DNA of 64,000 nucleotides from Paenibacillus planticolens (GTDB lineage: Bacteria; Bacillota; Bacilli; Paenibacillales; NBRC-103111), in assembly GCF_013141725.1 (NCBI RefSeq), contig NZ_WHNZ01000030.1, positions 62,001-126,000 on the forward strand. The letters are read 5' to 3'. Made by a program: the position numbers and the translations under genes. The notes under the pieces are model-generated. The model was not told the DNA's origin. It saw only the letters and a list, made by a program, of their open reading frames with translations, and searched no databases. Shown here piece by piece: positions 1-9,627 of the stretch (the first letter of the stretch is position 1; every line of letters begins with the position of its first letter).

Positions 1-2
1 AA

Positions 3-53
3 AGAGAGGCCATCCAGATAAGTCTGATCAGACCCTCTTAGATAGCCTCTTCG
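3..53 (-). terminator. possible terminator of pyk
   Basis: A hairpin lies just after the pyk stop on the minus strand. The outer stem is GAGGC-ATC against GAT-GCCTC, with the inner palindrome GTCTGATCAGAC. The pyrimidine tract on the distal side is short (CTCTCTTT) and runs to the window edge, so it may continue outside. Confidence 0.5.
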
Positions 54-60
54 TTACAAC

Positions 61-1815
61 TTACAGAACGCTCGCTTGGCCGGAGTAGATGATACCTACT
101 TCCGGATAAATCGACACTTCTGTACCGTCTTTAATAACTTCTACTGCGTTCTCAACGCCTACGATAACCGGGATTCCAAGGCTAAGCGCGACAACAGCAG
201 CATGTGATGTAATGCCGCCTACTTCCGTAATCAAAGCGGAAGCTCTTTGTACAGCCGGCATATACTCTTTATCCGTAGTTACCGTTACAAGCACGGCACC
301 GTCAACCATTTTGGCATTCGCTTCTTCAGGCGTGCGTGCTGTGACAACGATACCTGTAGCGGTTTGCATACCGATACCTGTACCTTTGGCCAGCATCTCG
401 CCAACATGATGAACTTTGATCAAGTTCGTTGTTCCAGAGCGTCCGACAGGGACTCCCGCCGTGATAACGACGATATCGCCTAAAGAGACAATGCCTGTTT
501 TGATGGAGCTATCCACAGCCAGGTTGAACAGCTCGTCCGTTGTTTTAGCTTGTACGCTCATTACCGGGATAACGCCCCATACCAGGGATAAACGACGGAT
601 CACTTGCTCGCTTGGCGTAATCGCGATGATTGGCGCTTTCGGACGGTATTTGGATACCATTCTTGCCGTATATCCGCTTTCCGTAGCTGTCAAAATCGCT
701 TTCGCCCCAAGTTCTAAAGCCGAATTAGCTACCGCTTGCGAGATCGCTTCTGTGACCGTAACTTGTGCTGCTTGTGCTTGGCGCAGGAAAATTTCTTTGT
801 ATTCCAGAGCTGTTTCTGCACGCTCAGCAATACGAGCCATCGTTTCAACGGACTCAACCGGATATTTCCCTGCAGCCGTTTCACCGGAAAGCATCACTGC
901 ATCTGTTCCGTCGAACACGGCGTTCGCTACGTCACTTGCTTCCGCACGCGTCGGACGCGGGTTACGCTGCATGGAGTCGAGCATCATCGTTGCCGTAATA
1001 ACCGGCTTGCCAACGATGTTACATTTTTTGATCATTTGCTTTTGTACAACCGGTACGTCTTCAGCCGGAATTTCAACACCAAGATCCCCACGGGCAACCA
1101 TCAAACCGTCGGATACTTCGAGAATTTCGTCTAAATTGTCTACGCCCTCTTGGTTCTCGATTTTACTAATGATTTGAATGTGAGTTGCGTTATGTTTTTC
1201 CAGCAATTCACGAATTTCCATAACGTCGCTTGCTTTACGCACAAAAGATGCTGCGATGAAATCTACGCCTTGCTCGATACCGAAAATAATATCGTTGGCG
1301 TCTTTTTCCGTGATACCCGGAAGCGAGATCTTCACGCCAGGCACGTTAACGCCTTTTTTACTTTTAATCGTTCCGCCATTGACGATGCGGCACTCGATTT
1401 CTGTTCCGCGAATGTCAACAACCGTAAGTCCAATCAAACCGTCATCGATTAGAATCGTGGAACCAACTTCAACGTCGCGCGGCAGATCGGAGTAAGTAAC
1501 GGAGATGCGATCAGCATCGCCAAGAATCTCTTCTGTCGTCAAAACGATATGCTTGTCCTGAACGAGCTCAATCGGTTCTTCCTTTAATTTCCCAGTACGG
1601 ATTTCAGGCCCTTTGGTGTCTAGCAAAATTGCCGCTAATTTGCCTGTCTCAGCAGATGCAGCGCGAAGATTGCGGATACGTGCGCCATGCTCCTCAAAAT
1701 CTCCGTGGGAGAAGTTAAGACGGGCAACGTTCATTCCCGCTAACAGGAGTTTTTTCAAATTCTCTTGTGATTCGCTTGCTGGTCCGATGGTACAGACAAT
1801 TTTCGTTTTACGCAT
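61..1815 (-). CDS. pyk: pyruvate kinase with C-terminal PEP-utilizer-like domain
   Basis: This cytosolic enzyme converts phosphoenolpyruvate and ADP to pyruvate and ATP, the last step of glycolysis. The N-terminus reads [14 protein letters not shown], and the [12 protein letters not shown] motif near residues 240–250 is the signature of the barrel domain. At 584 residues it is about 100 longer than E. coli pyruvate kinase. The extra part (about 480–584) carries [18 protein letters not shown], the phosphohistidine-type swivelling domain typical of Bacillus and Geobacillus enzymes. The ATG follows AGGAGGG by 5 bases and overlaps the end of accA by 8 bases, so it is probably the last gene of accD–accA–pyk. 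Bacilli usually have pfkA between accA and pyk; it is not here. Confidence 0.98.
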   Translation of the reverse strand: MRKTKIVCTIGPASESQENLKKLLLAGMNVARLNFSHGDFEEHGARIRNLRAASAETGKLAAILLDTKGPEIRTGKLKEEPIELVQDKHIVLTTEEILGDADRISVTYSDLPRDVEVGSTILIDDGLIGLTVVDIRGTEIECRIVNGGTIKSKKGVNVPGVKISLPGITEKDANDIIFGIEQGVDFIAASFVRKASDVMEIRELLEKHNATHIQIISKIENQEGVDNLDEILEVSDGLMVARGDLGVEIPAEDVPVVQKQMIKKCNIVGKPVITATMMLDSMQRNPRPTRAEASDVANAVFDGTDAVMLSGETAAGKYPVESVETMARIAERAETALEYKEIFLRQAQAAQVTVTEAISQAVANSALELGAKAILTATESGYTARMVSKYRPKAPIIAITPSEQVIRRLSLVWGVIPVMSVQAKTTDELFNLAVDSSIKTGIVSLGDIVVITAGVPVGRSGTTNLIKVHHVGEMLAKGTGIGMQTATGIVVTARTPEEANAKMVDGAVLVTVTTDKEYMPAVQRASALITEVGGITSHAAVVALSLGIPVIVGVENAVEVIKDGTEVSIYPEVGIIYSGQASVL

Positions 1816-2782
1816 GGTTTCCCTCCTGAGTAAATGTGAACCGACCTATTTCTCTAAATTTATGGTAACGGTCCTCTAACAGCTCCTGTTCGGTCAAGCT
1901 TAGCAATGGCTCAAGCTGTTCCCAGATCGCTGTTTTGATAAATTCTGCTTGTGCAGCAGGATCACGGTGTGCGCCGCCTTTAGGCTCCGGAACGATGCCG
2001 TCAATGACGTTTAATTCTTTAATGTGATCTGCGGTAATCTTCATTGCTTCTGCCGCGTGTAGAGCTTGGGAAGCATCTTTATATAAGATGGAAGCTGCGC
2101 CTTCCGGACTGATTACCGAATAGATCGCATTCTCCAACATCAACACCTTGTTGCCTAATCCTAATGCCAGTGCGCCGCCGCTGCCGCCTTCACCGATAAC
2201 GATACAGATGATCGGCACACGAAAAGAGGCCATTTCCAGCAAATTTCTGGCAATCGCTTCTCCTTGACCACGCTCTTCTGCAGCATTCCCGGGGAATGCG
2301 CCTTTGGTATCGATAAATGTAATAATCGGACGTTTAAACTTGTTCGCTTGGCGCATCATACGCAGCGCTTTACGGAAGCCCTCCGGATGCGGACATCCGA
2401 AATTGCGAGCAATATTATCCTTCGTATCTTTCCCTTTTTGATGACCGACTACGGTAACGGGAACACCGTTCAATTTGGCTAGTCCGCCTACAATCGCTAG
2501 GTCGTCTCCATACAATCGATCGCCATGAAACTCTATGAAATCTGTAAAAATAGATAAAATATAATCAATCGTCGTCGGCCTTTGAGGATGACGCGCTAAT
2601 TGCATTTTCTCCGCTGAAGACATGCTGGCGTACAGCTCGTCTTCTAGCTGGACGTATCTTTCTTCCAAACGGCGTATTTCCTCTGAAAAATCAATTTGCT
2701 TCTCTGCTCCAAATTTGCGCAGCTCGGCAATTTTGCTCTTCAGTTCCGCTAGCGGCTGTTCAAACGGCATTTCACCCGCCAT
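1808..2782 (-). CDS. accA: acetyl-CoA carboxylase carboxyltransferase subunit alpha
   Basis: Alpha half of the carboxyltransferase that moves CO2 from carboxybiotin to acetyl-CoA to give malonyl-CoA for fatty acid synthesis. It works as an alpha2-beta2 complex with AccD. The 324 residues match the family length. The start has the usual helical region ([17 protein letters not shown]), and the crotonase-like core shows [18 protein letters not shown] and [15 protein letters not shown]. The ATG lies inside the end of accD (11-base overlap) and follows GGGGGAGG by 6 bases, which suggests translational coupling that keeps the two subunits in equal amounts. Confidence 0.98.
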   Translation of the reverse strand: MAGEMPFEQPLAELKSKIAELRKFGAEKQIDFSEEIRRLEERYVQLEDELYASMSSAEKMQLARHPQRPTTIDYILSIFTDFIEFHGDRLYGDDLAIVGGLAKLNGVPVTVVGHQKGKDTKDNIARNFGCPHPEGFRKALRMMRQANKFKRPIITFIDTKGAFPGNAAEERGQGEAIARNLLEMASFRVPIICIVIGEGGSGGALALGLGNKVLMLENAIYSVISPEGAASILYKDASQALHAAEAMKITADHIKELNVIDGIVPEPKGGAHRDPAAQAEFIKTAIWEQLEPLLSLTEQELLEDRYHKFREIGRFTFTQEGNHA

Positions 2783-3638
2783 AAGTCGCCTCCCCCTTCA
2801 CTCCGTGCATGTCCAGTAGCTTGATTAACGTAGGCCGCATATCCTTACGGGCAACGACCTTGTCGAGCTGACCATGCTCGAGATTGAATTCTGATGTCTG
2901 GAAATTGTCCGGCAGCTTTTGTTTAATGGTTTGTTCAATAACGCGGCGGCCCGTGAACCCGAAAGACGCTGCAGGTTCAGCAATGATAATGTCTCCCAGC
3001 ATGGCAAAGCTTGCGGATACGCCGCCGAACGTCGGATCCGTAATGATGGAAATAAAGAGTCCGCCTTCGTTGCTCAGCTTTGACAAAGCTGCGCTTGTTT
3101 TGGCCATTTGCATCAAACTAAGAATACTTTCCTGCATACGCGCGCCACCTGAAGTGGAATAAATAATGATCGGAACCTTCTTTTCAATCGCAGCTTCAAC
3201 CGCTCTCGTAATTCGCTCTCCTACAACGGAGCCAAGCGATCCGCCCATAAAATCAAAGCTCATTGCCGCAACCACAACCGGATAACCGCCAATGGTGCCT
3301 TCCCCGGTTATAATCGCGTCTTGTAATTTCGTCGTGTTCTTCGCTTTATCTAATTTCTCTACATAGTCAGGAAACTGCAAAGGGTCCTCAGAAATCATAT
3401 TCGCATCGTATTCCAGAAACTGGCCTTCATCGAGCGTTAATTGAATGCGTTCCAATGCGCTTAAACGATAATGGTAGCCGCAAGCTGTACAGACTTTCAG
3501 GTTTTTCTCTAGCTCTTTACTCGTTTGAATGGTACCGCATTTCGGGCATTTATTCATTAACCCTTCGGGAATATCCCTTTTTGTTTTCTCAGAAGGAATC
3601 GTTGCGTATTTACGCTTTTGAAATAAATCCTTTAGCAC
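2772..3638 (-). CDS. accD: acetyl-CoA carboxylase carboxyltransferase subunit beta
   Basis: Beta half of the acetyl-CoA carboxylase carboxyltransferase. An N-terminal zinc ribbon is visible, with Cys31, Cys34, Cys50 and Cys53 (CPKC ... CTAC). The crotonase-fold core follows, with [17 protein letters not shown] and [13 protein letters not shown]. Length (288 aa) is normal. Translation starts at GTG 3638, preceded by GAGGTGG. The 63-aa gene upstream ends 66 bases before it, without a terminator between, so that gene, accD, accA and pyk are probably one transcript. Confidence 0.97.
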   Translation of the reverse strand: MLKDLFQKRKYATIPSEKTKRDIPEGLMNKCPKCGTIQTSKELEKNLKVCTACGYHYRLSALERIQLTLDEGQFLEYDANMISEDPLQFPDYVEKLDKAKNTTKLQDAIITGEGTIGGYPVVVAAMSFDFMGGSLGSVVGERITRAVEAAIEKKVPIIIYSTSGGARMQESILSLMQMAKTSAALSKLSNEGGLFISIITDPTFGGVSASFAMLGDIIIAEPAASFGFTGRRVIEQTIKQKLPDNFQTSEFNLEHGQLDKVVARKDMRPTLIKLLDMHGVKGEATYGG

Positions 3639-3704
3639 ATTTCCACCTCTAATTGGCTGATATCGTGAACCTCTGACACGCCACGTTACTTACTTCTACT
3701 TTAA

Positions 3705-3896
3705 CTATCTATGTAAAATAGAATTGAGCACTTCCTGCACTTCTTCGACTTCCCCGGCGGGGACGACGATTTCGAACTGATTTTTGGATAAGGAGGAGAT
3801 CCCCCTTACTTGCACGAGAAATCCTTCTTCCGTCAGCCTCTGTTTAATCCGCTCGGCAATTTTCGCGGTAGGAGCTATGTATATCACCGTCCACAT
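3705..3896 (-). CDS. small conserved protein, 63 aa, function unknown
   Basis: A 63-residue soluble protein beginning MWTVIYIAPTAKIAERIK. The ATG at 3896 is preceded by AGGAGG with 9 bases between. An in-frame ATG at 3986 would add 30 residues but has no ribosome-binding site. The pattern (beta strand, helix, FLVQVRGI strand, FEIVVPAGEVEEVQEVL) suggests a single small alpha/beta ferredoxin-like or signal-transducer-like fold. That is inference from strand and helix order. Its place directly upstream of accDA-pyk suggests cotranscription. I do not assign a function. Confidence 0.75.
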   Translation of the reverse strand: MWTVIYIAPTAKIAERIKQRLTEEGFLVQVRGISSLSKNQFEIVVPAGEVEEVQEVLNSILHR

Positions 3897-4040
3897 GAAA
3901 AAAAACCTCCTATGAAGTGCAACTACATGGATTGGGGCAACTAGTAACGATGATAATAAACTTCCCGCATAAGCATAGGCGCACACAATGGAATAATGAT
4001 ATCATAATTTCTCTTTTTCCCGCAACAGAGCACGTTCATG

Positions 4041-4078
4041 AAAAAAAGTGAAGTCTGAACTAACAAGTTAGTCCAGAC
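4041..4078 (-). terminator. rho-independent terminator of pgpA
   Basis: Read on the minus strand, GTCTGGACTA pairs with TTAGTTCAGAC and is followed by TTCAC and seven T. The stem includes the pgpA stop codon. It separates the dnaE–pgpA unit from the accDA-pyk unit. Confidence 0.8.
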
Positions 4079-4568
4079 GCAGTTTACTGCTATAATCAGG
4101 CGCATGCTCATTCTGATGAGCGATTCTGGCAGAAGCGGCTGCCGCTAACCCGCATATCAAATCATCGAGAAAAACATGCACAGCGCTTTTATCATCGTTG
4201 AGGCTCCGGATGATTCCCATTTTTTCTTTATCCAGATAGCCAAAGCTGGTCAATCCGATCATCCCGTATACATGGACAATGCCTAGCGCCAGAGTTTCAT
4301 CGACACCGAACAAAGGTTCGTCGGCCTCAAGAATAGATTGCAGAGGCTCGGGCAGCAGTTTGTTCTCCGCCAGTTCATCCAGCGCGATACCTGTGTACAA
4401 CGTGTATTGTACTTCCCGCTTGGCGAGAACAGCCAGCACGCTGTCGATGCATTCTTGCTCCGTGAGTTGTTCATTATAGGGCTTCTGCAGCTTAAACACA
4501 ATCTCTGAAATTTGTTCAATCGTTACACCGCGCTTTTGCAGCAGCTGGATCATATGTTGTTCGGTCAT
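4068..4568 (-). CDS. pgpA: phosphatidylglycerophosphatase A family protein
   Basis: PgpA-family enzymes remove phosphate from phosphatidylglycerol phosphate in phosphatidylglycerol synthesis; B. subtilis YutG is the nearest kind. The 166-residue protein lacks the strong transmembrane helices of E. coli PgpA, as YutG-type proteins do. Diagnostic stretches are SEIVFKLQKPY near residue 21, the central GIVHVYGMIGLTSFGYLDK and the acidic HVFLDDLICGLAAA near residues 130–145. The ATG at 4568 has GGAGGAAG upstream. The gene begins 71 bases after the dnaE stop, so it may be cotranscribed with dnaE. Confidence 0.85.
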   Translation of the reverse strand: MTEQHMIQLLQKRGVTIEQISEIVFKLQKPYNEQLTEQECIDSVLAVLAKREVQYTLYTGIALDELAENKLLPEPLQSILEADEPLFGVDETLALGIVHVYGMIGLTSFGYLDKEKMGIIRSLNDDKSAVHVFLDDLICGLAAAASARIAHQNEHAPDYSSKLRLD

Positions 4569-4639
4569 AAATCTTCCTCCTACACATGAATTGCCCCATG
4601 AAATGCCGGGTTCCTATTCATATGCGGAGGAAGCATGCT

Positions 4640-7600
4640 TTATTTCACTCTTACGGAATCTTTACCCATGATCGTTTCAATCATGCGGACAAGATCCTTG
4701 GAAGGATCGACCAGATATTGGTCGCTAAGGGCCAAGAGCTTGTTGCTGCTTTCGTAGAAAAGCGCAACCGCGAGCGGCCCTTTGTGCAGTTTCAGCAGCG
4801 CCTTCAGCTGCAGGAGCTTATCCGGCTGCTCGCAGTCAGCCGAGATCTTGACGAACACCCGCTGCGGCTTCGTCTCCGCAGCGGGGCTGCCGCTGCCCTG
4901 CACGCGGGCAGCTTCGGTTCGCGCCGGCTGCGGCGCAGCGGCGCGGGGCTCCTGGCGGCCGGCCAGCGGGGCCGCCTGCTTGGCAGGGGCGCCGCTGCGC
5001 GCGCCGCCAGATGCGGCAGCCGCGCGAGCAGGCTGGTCGTTGACTCCGTCAACTGCTCGCCTAGGCTGCCTGCGAAGCCGCTGGACGCCCGCAGGGTCGT
5101 CCAGCGCTGCAAGCTGCTCCGCGAGCAGCTTGGGCGGGTCCTCGTCCTGCAGCTGCAGCTTCGCCCGGACGAGGACAAGTCTGCCCTTCTGCACGAGCGG
5201 AGCAGCATTCTTCCAGGTCTCGGGGAAGAGCACCACCTCGACCTTGTCAATCCGATCCTCCAGCTCCATGAAGGCCATAGGCTGCCCTTTCTTGGTCACG
5301 ATCGTCTTGTGCGAGAGAATCATGCCCGCGACGAGAACTTCGCTGTTATCCGGCAGCTCAGCCAGCTGATGCAGCATGGCGGCCTCCATTTCAGCAAGGG
5401 GCTGCGCATACGCATCGAGCGGGTGCCCGGAAATATACATGCCGAGAAGCTCTTTCTCAAGCTCCAACTGCTTGCTCTGCGGCATGACCGGAATGTTCGG
5501 CACCTCGACTTCCCAGTTCGGCTCTTCGACAAAGCCGAAAAGGTGAAGCTGCAGATCGTCCCGTTCTTTGCGCCATTTCGTAGCGGAAGCAATCGTTTCA
5601 TCCAGAATAGCCATCAGTTGGGCGCGATGGCCTCCCAACGTGTCGAAGGCTCCGCCCTGAATCAACGATTCAACCACCCGCTTGTTGCAGACACGCAAAT
5701 CAACACGCCGGCAGAAATCAAGCAAACTTTCAAAGGCAGACTTTTTGCGTTCGCTTAAAATCGCATCGATCGCTTGCGTGCCTACGTTTTTGATCGCCGC
5801 AAGTCCAAAACGGATCGCCCCGGACGCAGGATCAGGCGTAAACACCGTCCCGCTGCCGTTTACATCCGGAGGCAGAACGTCAATTTTCATCCGCCGGCAT
5901 TCATCTACATATTCGGCAACCTTCCTGTGATTCCCCATCACGGCCGTTAACATCGAGGCCATGAAATAAATCGGGTAATGCGCTTTGAGGTAGGCCGTTT
6001 GGAAAGCCAATACCCCATATGCCGTCGCATGCGCCCTTGGGAAGCCATAGTCGGCAAAGCGCACGATCATATCATAGACATGGTTCGCATCTTCCGCACT
6101 AAAGCCTTGCTGCAAGCTGCCCTTCACGAAGTGGGTGCGCTCTTCATCGAGTACTTCCCGCTTCTTTTTGGAAACCGCTCGCCGCAACAAATCCGCTTCA
6201 CCTAGGGAGAATCCGGCCATTGAAGAGGCGATTTGCATAATTTGCTCCTGATACACGATAATGCCGTACGTATCCCGGAGAATCGGCTCTAAAGTCGGGT
6301 GCGGATAATCCACTTCCACCTGACCGTGCTTGCCGTAAATGTATTTAGGAATGAACTCCATCGGACCGGGACGGTACAAAGCCAGTACGGAAATAATGTC
6401 CTCAAAAACGGATGGCTTTAAATCTTTCAGCACTTTGCGGACACCCGTTGATTCCAGTTGGAAAACCCCGGTGGTTTCGCCTTTGCTCAGCAAGCTGTAA
6501 GTAACCGTGTCTTCGTCCATATCCAACCCGTCAAAGTCCAGGCGCAAGCCTTCCATCTGAGCAATCCAATCCACGGTTCGTTCAATAATCGACAGTGTCC
6601 TGAGGCCCAGAAAATCCATTTTCAAAAGCCCAATGGCCTCCAGATGCTCCATCGTATATTGAGTTAACGCTGTCTGTGTCGCACCTTCTTGCAGCGGCAC
6701 ATACTGCGTCAACGGCTCTCTGGAAATAACAACCCCGGCCGCATGCGTCGAAGCATGGCGCGGCATGCCTTCCACGCGCATAGCCATCTCAAGCAGCTCT
6801 GCGGTTTTGGGCTGTCTCGCGACCAGCGACTTCAGATCGGAGCTGACCTGCAGCGCCTCCGTGAGCGTCATGCCGAGCGTATTCGGAATCGCCTTGGCCG
6901 CGCGGTCCACATCCCCGTAAGGAACGTTCAACACACGGCCGACGTCTCGGACCGCCGCTTTCGCCGCCATCGTTCCGAAAGTAATAATTTGCGCCACATG
7001 CTCGTGTCCATATTTAGCTACGACGTAATCGATCACTTCATCCCGGCGCTCATCGCTAAAATCGATATCGATATCGGGCATCGTAATCCGTTCCGGATTC
7101 AGAAAGCGCTCAAAGAGAAGCTTGTACTGAAGCGGATCTACATTCGTTATGCGCAGCACGTACGCGACGAGACTTCCGGCAGAAGAGCCCCGGCCCGGCC
7201 CCGTCATGATGCGTTTTTCGTGAGCAAAACGAATGAAATCCCATACGATCAAGAAATAATCGGAAAATCCCATGTTCTCAATGACGCCTAATTCATAGGC
7301 CAATCGCTCTTCCGCTTGCTTCTTCAGCGGCGAATCCGGATGATCCCACTCAGGTTTTGAGCCATACCGCTGCTGCAAGCCCTGCAAGCACAGCTCTCGT
7401 AAATATTCAGCTGCCGTAAGGCGCTCCGGAATAGGCCGGAAACTTGGCAAAATCGATTTGCCGAACTCCAGCTGCAGCTCGCAGCGAGAAGCCACGACAG
7501 CCGTATTCGCCAGCGCTTCGGGGACATGGACGAATAACCGCCGCATCTCCTCTTCGCTTTTTAAATACATCTGGCTTGTGCCCATTTTGAGCCGGTCCGT

Positions 7601-8293
7601 GTCCTCCACGGTTTTGCCGGTCCCAATACAGATCAGGATATCCTGCATCACATGGTCCGGTTCCGTCACATAATGCACATCGTTCGTCGCAATTAGCGGG
7701 ATGCCGGTTTGTTTGCTCAGCTCGATCATGGCAACCATTACTTTTTTCTGTTCGATCATGCCGTGATCTTGAATTTCCAGAAAGAAGTCATCCCCGAAGA
7801 TATCCCGATAGCGCTCTGCCGCTTGTCTGGCTTCATCCAACCGGTTATGCAGCAGGTGCTGCGAGATTTCGCTGCCCAGGCAGGAGCTCAAACAGATAAG
7901 CCCCTCTGAATGCTTGGACAAATGTTCCAAATCAATGCGCGGTTTATAGTGAAAGCCTTCTAAATGCCCAATGGAGCAAAGCTTCATCAGATTCTGATAG
8001 CCCTTGTAATTTTTGGCGAGAAGAATGAGATGGTAGATCGGCTGTTCTTGTCTAGTCCCTTTGTCTCGGATGGAGCCCGCTGTAAAATAAACCTCACACC
8101 CGATAATGGGTTTAATGCCACGCTGCTTGCAAGCTTTGTAGAAGGCAATAGCCCCGTACATAACACCGTGATCCGTTAAAGCCAGAGAGGTCATGCCCAG
8201 ATTAGCTGCTTGCGCAACAAGCTCCTCCATGCGTGCGGCACCATCCAATAAACTGTATTCACTATGCACATGCAAGTGTACAAACGAACTCAT
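4640..8293 (-). CDS. dnaE: DNA polymerase III alpha subunit (DnaE)
   Basis: Replicative polymerase subunit. In Firmicutes DnaE extends RNA primers before PolC takes over. The N-terminal PHP domain opens with FVHLHVHSEYSLLDG. The polymerase core shows GPGRGSSAGSLVAY and the catalytic PDIDIDFSDERR. An OB-fold lies near residues 980–1065, and a small C-terminal domain closes the protein. I place the start at ATG 8293: GGGAGG stands 8 bases before it, but only 2 before the in-frame ATG at 8299. Between the OB-fold and the last 73 residues is a low-complexity Ala/Pro/Arg/Gly linker of about 78 residues (4862–5095), far more GC-rich than its surroundings. At 1217 aa the protein is roughly 100 longer than B. 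subtilis DnaE, which the linker mostly explains. Confidence 0.97.
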   Translation of the reverse strand: MSSFVHLHVHSEYSLLDGAARMEELVAQAANLGMTSLALTDHGVMYGAIAFYKACKQRGIKPIIGCEVYFTAGSIRDKGTRQEQPIYHLILLAKNYKGYQNLMKLCSIGHLEGFHYKPRIDLEHLSKHSEGLICLSSCLGSEISQHLLHNRLDEARQAAERYRDIFGDDFFLEIQDHGMIEQKKVMVAMIELSKQTGIPLIATNDVHYVTEPDHVMQDILICIGTGKTVEDTDRLKMGTSQMYLKSEEEMRRLFVHVPEALANTAVVASRCELQLEFGKSILPSFRPIPERLTAAEYLRELCLQGLQQRYGSKPEWDHPDSPLKKQAEERLAYELGVIENMGFSDYFLIVWDFIRFAHEKRIMTGPGRGSSAGSLVAYVLRITNVDPLQYKLLFERFLNPERITMPDIDIDFSDERRDEVIDYVVAKYGHEHVAQIITFGTMAAKAAVRDVGRVLNVPYGDVDRAAKAIPNTLGMTLTEALQVSSDLKSLVARQPKTAELLEMAMRVEGMPRHASTHAAGVVISREPLTQYVPLQEGATQTALTQYTMEHLEAIGLLKMDFLGLRTLSIIERTVDWIAQMEGLRLDFDGLDMDEDTVTYSLLSKGETTGVFQLESTGVRKVLKDLKPSVFEDIISVLALYRPGPMEFIPKYIYGKHGQVEVDYPHPTLEPILRDTYGIIVYQEQIMQIASSMAGFSLGEADLLRRAVSKKKREVLDEERTHFVKGSLQQGFSAEDANHVYDMIVRFADYGFPRAHATAYGVLAFQTAYLKAHYPIYFMASMLTAVMGNHRKVAEYVDECRRMKIDVLPPDVNGSGTVFTPDPASGAIRFGLAAIKNVGTQAIDAILSERKKSAFESLLDFCRRVDLRVCNKRVVESLIQGGAFDTLGGHRAQLMAILDETIASATKWRKERDDLQLHLFGFVEEPNWEVEVPNIPVMPQSKQLELEKELLGMYISGHPLDAYAQPLAEMEAAMLHQLAELPDNSEVLVAGMILSHKTIVTKKGQPMAFMELEDRIDKVEVVLFPETWKNAAPLVQKGRLVLVRAKLQLQDEDPPKLLAEQLAALDDPAGVQRLRRQPRRAVDGVNDQPARAAAASGGARSGAPAKQAAPLAGRQEPRAAAPQPARTEAARVQGSGSPAAETKPQRVFVKISADCEQPDKLLQLKALLKLHKGPLAVALFYESSNKLLALSDQYLVDPSKDLVRMIETIMGKDSVRVK

Positions 8294-8333
8294 CAGCATT
8301 TCCTCCCTGCTCTCATTTTATTCCTTACATATT

Positions 8334-8364
8334 ATCATATTGTGGCTGTGCATTCCCATACAAT
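8334..8364 (+). promoter_or_regulatory. sigma-E-type promoter of ytrH–ytrI
   Basis: The -35 element ATCATATT (8334–8341) and -10 element CATACAAT (8357–8364) are 15 bases apart, close to the B. subtilis sigma-E consensus (about GTCATATT and CATACANT). It sits 55 bases upstream of ytrH. B. subtilis ytrHI is sigma-E controlled, so the match fits the gene. Confidence 0.8.
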
Positions 8365-8418
8365 AGGTCATGGAGAGTTTGTCCCCAACATTTAGCTGGA
8401 AAGGAAGCGGTAAAAGCC

Positions 8419-8751
8419 ATGGGTGTCTTTTGGGCGAATATCATTTTATACTTCTGCATTGCGTTCGGGGTCGTCTTCGGAGGCAGCATGTTAAGCGGCA
8501 TCGCAGCTGTGCTGACCTTGCAATCACCGACGGAGAAAATGATGACAGTTGCTGAAAATATTAAAATTTGGGCCATGGTGGCTGCTGTAGGCGGCACGAT
8601 TGATCCGATACGCTATATAGAAAGTCATGTCGCCATAGGACATTTGAATCCGGCAATTAAACAGATCATTCTGATTATCGTCGCCTTCTTTGGAGCTCAG
8701 ATCGGCACTTCGCTCATCCAAATGATTTGCAAGGGAGGCCATCAGCCTTGA
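8419..8751 (+). CDS. ytrH: sporulation membrane protein YtrH
   Basis: Small mother-cell membrane protein needed for efficient sporulation in B. subtilis. It has 110 residues, with an N-terminal membrane helix (FWANIILYFCIAFGVVFGGS), a central amphipathic part with IWAMVAAVGGTIDP, and a C-terminal helix (IKQIILIIVAFFGAQIGTSL). The reading frame is open further upstream, but ATG 8419 has AAGGAAG before it and gives the expected family length. It is transcribed divergently from dnaE, as in bacilli, and its stop overlaps the start of ytrI. Confidence 0.9.
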   Translation: MGVFWANIILYFCIAFGVVFGGSMLSGIAAVLTLQSPTEKMMTVAENIKIWAMVAAVGGTIDPIRYIESHVAIGHLNPAIKQIILIIVAFFGAQIGTSLIQMICKGGHQP

Positions 8752-9239
8752 GGGTGCCTCCTTTTGCCCGATATCAGCGCCTGCTTTCGGGCTTCGGTCT
8801 GATGGTTTCGGGAGCCATCATAGGGAGCGCGGTCTATATGAGCATACATCAGCACACCTATACGCAGCTGTATGTGGAAATGCATAAATATTTGCAAGAA
8901 AACCGTGATTTGCGTGACGATATCGACAACTTAAACAAGACGAAAAACAAACAATCTTTAATTAATGTCGTCAACGTCCATTTAGTTCCCAAAAATCAGG
9001 AAGATCTGATTAGTGAGGATATTCAAAAAGAAATAGAGAGCGATATTAAGAGCGAGTTTAAGATCGTTATCGGCCAGAAAGCTACTTATGTCAAGGATGC
9101 TCAGCCTCTGTACGAGAAATTGATTACCCAAAAGACGTACGTTTTGCATGATAAAAAATATGTCGTTGAAGTGAAATCCATCGTGCTGATTCAGACCGAA
9201 TTGACCATTTGGATTACCGCCCAAGAGAAACGAACATAA
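8748..9239 (+). CDS. ytrI: sporulation membrane protein YtrI
   Basis: Partner of YtrH in sporulation. I choose TTG 8748 as the start: it follows AAGGGAGG by 9 bases, overlaps the ytrH stop as TTGA, and gives MRVPPFARYQR, like the MRIPP start of B. subtilis YtrI. One membrane helix follows at about residues 15–33 (GFGLMVSGAIIGSAVYMSI). Next come a coiled-coil-like region (YLQENRDLRDDIDNLNKTK) and a C-terminal alpha/beta part with the conserved TYVLHDKKYVVEVKSI. About 163 aa. The protein is predicted to be anchored once with most of its mass on one side of the mother-cell membrane. Confidence 0.88.
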   Translation: MRVPPFARYQRLLSGFGLMVSGAIIGSAVYMSIHQHTYTQLYVEMHKYLQENRDLRDDIDNLNKTKNKQSLINVVNVHLVPKNQEDLISEDIQKEIESDIKSEFKIVIGQKATYVKDAQPLYEKLITQKTYVLHDKKYVVEVKSIVLIQTELTIWITAQEKRT

Positions 9240-9324
9240 GCAATCTTCGGAAACTGTGCGAGATGTGATTGCAATCTCCGCCTAAAATCGCTAAAGTTAA
9301 CAGTAAACTCGCTTAAAAGGACGG

Positions 9325-9627
9325 ATGAACCACATGTTCGCGATTCAAATCTCTTTATTTTCGCTTATTTGCCTGCTGCTTGCCTTGTCGGTATATTTCA
9401 GCTTTCGGGCGCGCCGGGAGAAGGAACCTGCCAAACGCGGCCTCTACTCGGCCCGTATGAATATTTGCATGGGCTTAATGCTGGTGATGATTGCCGTTAC
9501 GCAGCTCTTCTTCTTCAGCGAGTCCAGCTTCCGCCGCATTTTCGGCACGGTTCTGGTCCTGCTCGGATTGTTTAACCTGTTCGCCGGCATCCGCAATCAC
9601 GGGCACTTCGATCGCCTGCTGCGCTAG
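9325..9627 (+). CDS. ytpI: YtpI family membrane protein
   Basis: A 100-residue protein with three predicted membrane helices: IQISLFSLICLLLALSVYFS, MNICMGLMLVMIAVTQLFFF and IFGTVLVLLGLFNLFAGI. The positive RARREKEPAKRG stretch between the first two suggests a cytoplasmic loop. Length, topology and position beside ytoI match B. subtilis YtpI, of unknown function. ATG 9325 lies only 4 bases after AAAAGG; the in-frame ATG at 9334 would have 12–13. Its last bases overlap those of ytoI, which converges on it. Confidence 0.8.
   Translation: MNHMFAIQISLFSLICLLLALSVYFSFRARREKEPAKRGLYSARMNICMGLMLVMIAVTQLFFFSESSFRRIFGTVLVLLGLFNLFAGIRNHGHFDRLLR

Noticed and set aside
4586..5758. 390-codon plus-strand ORF opposite dnaE
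   Set aside because: It lies wholly antisense to a certain gene, and its length comes from the GC-rich linker region, where stop codons are rare. The product is Arg/Leu low complexity with no motif.
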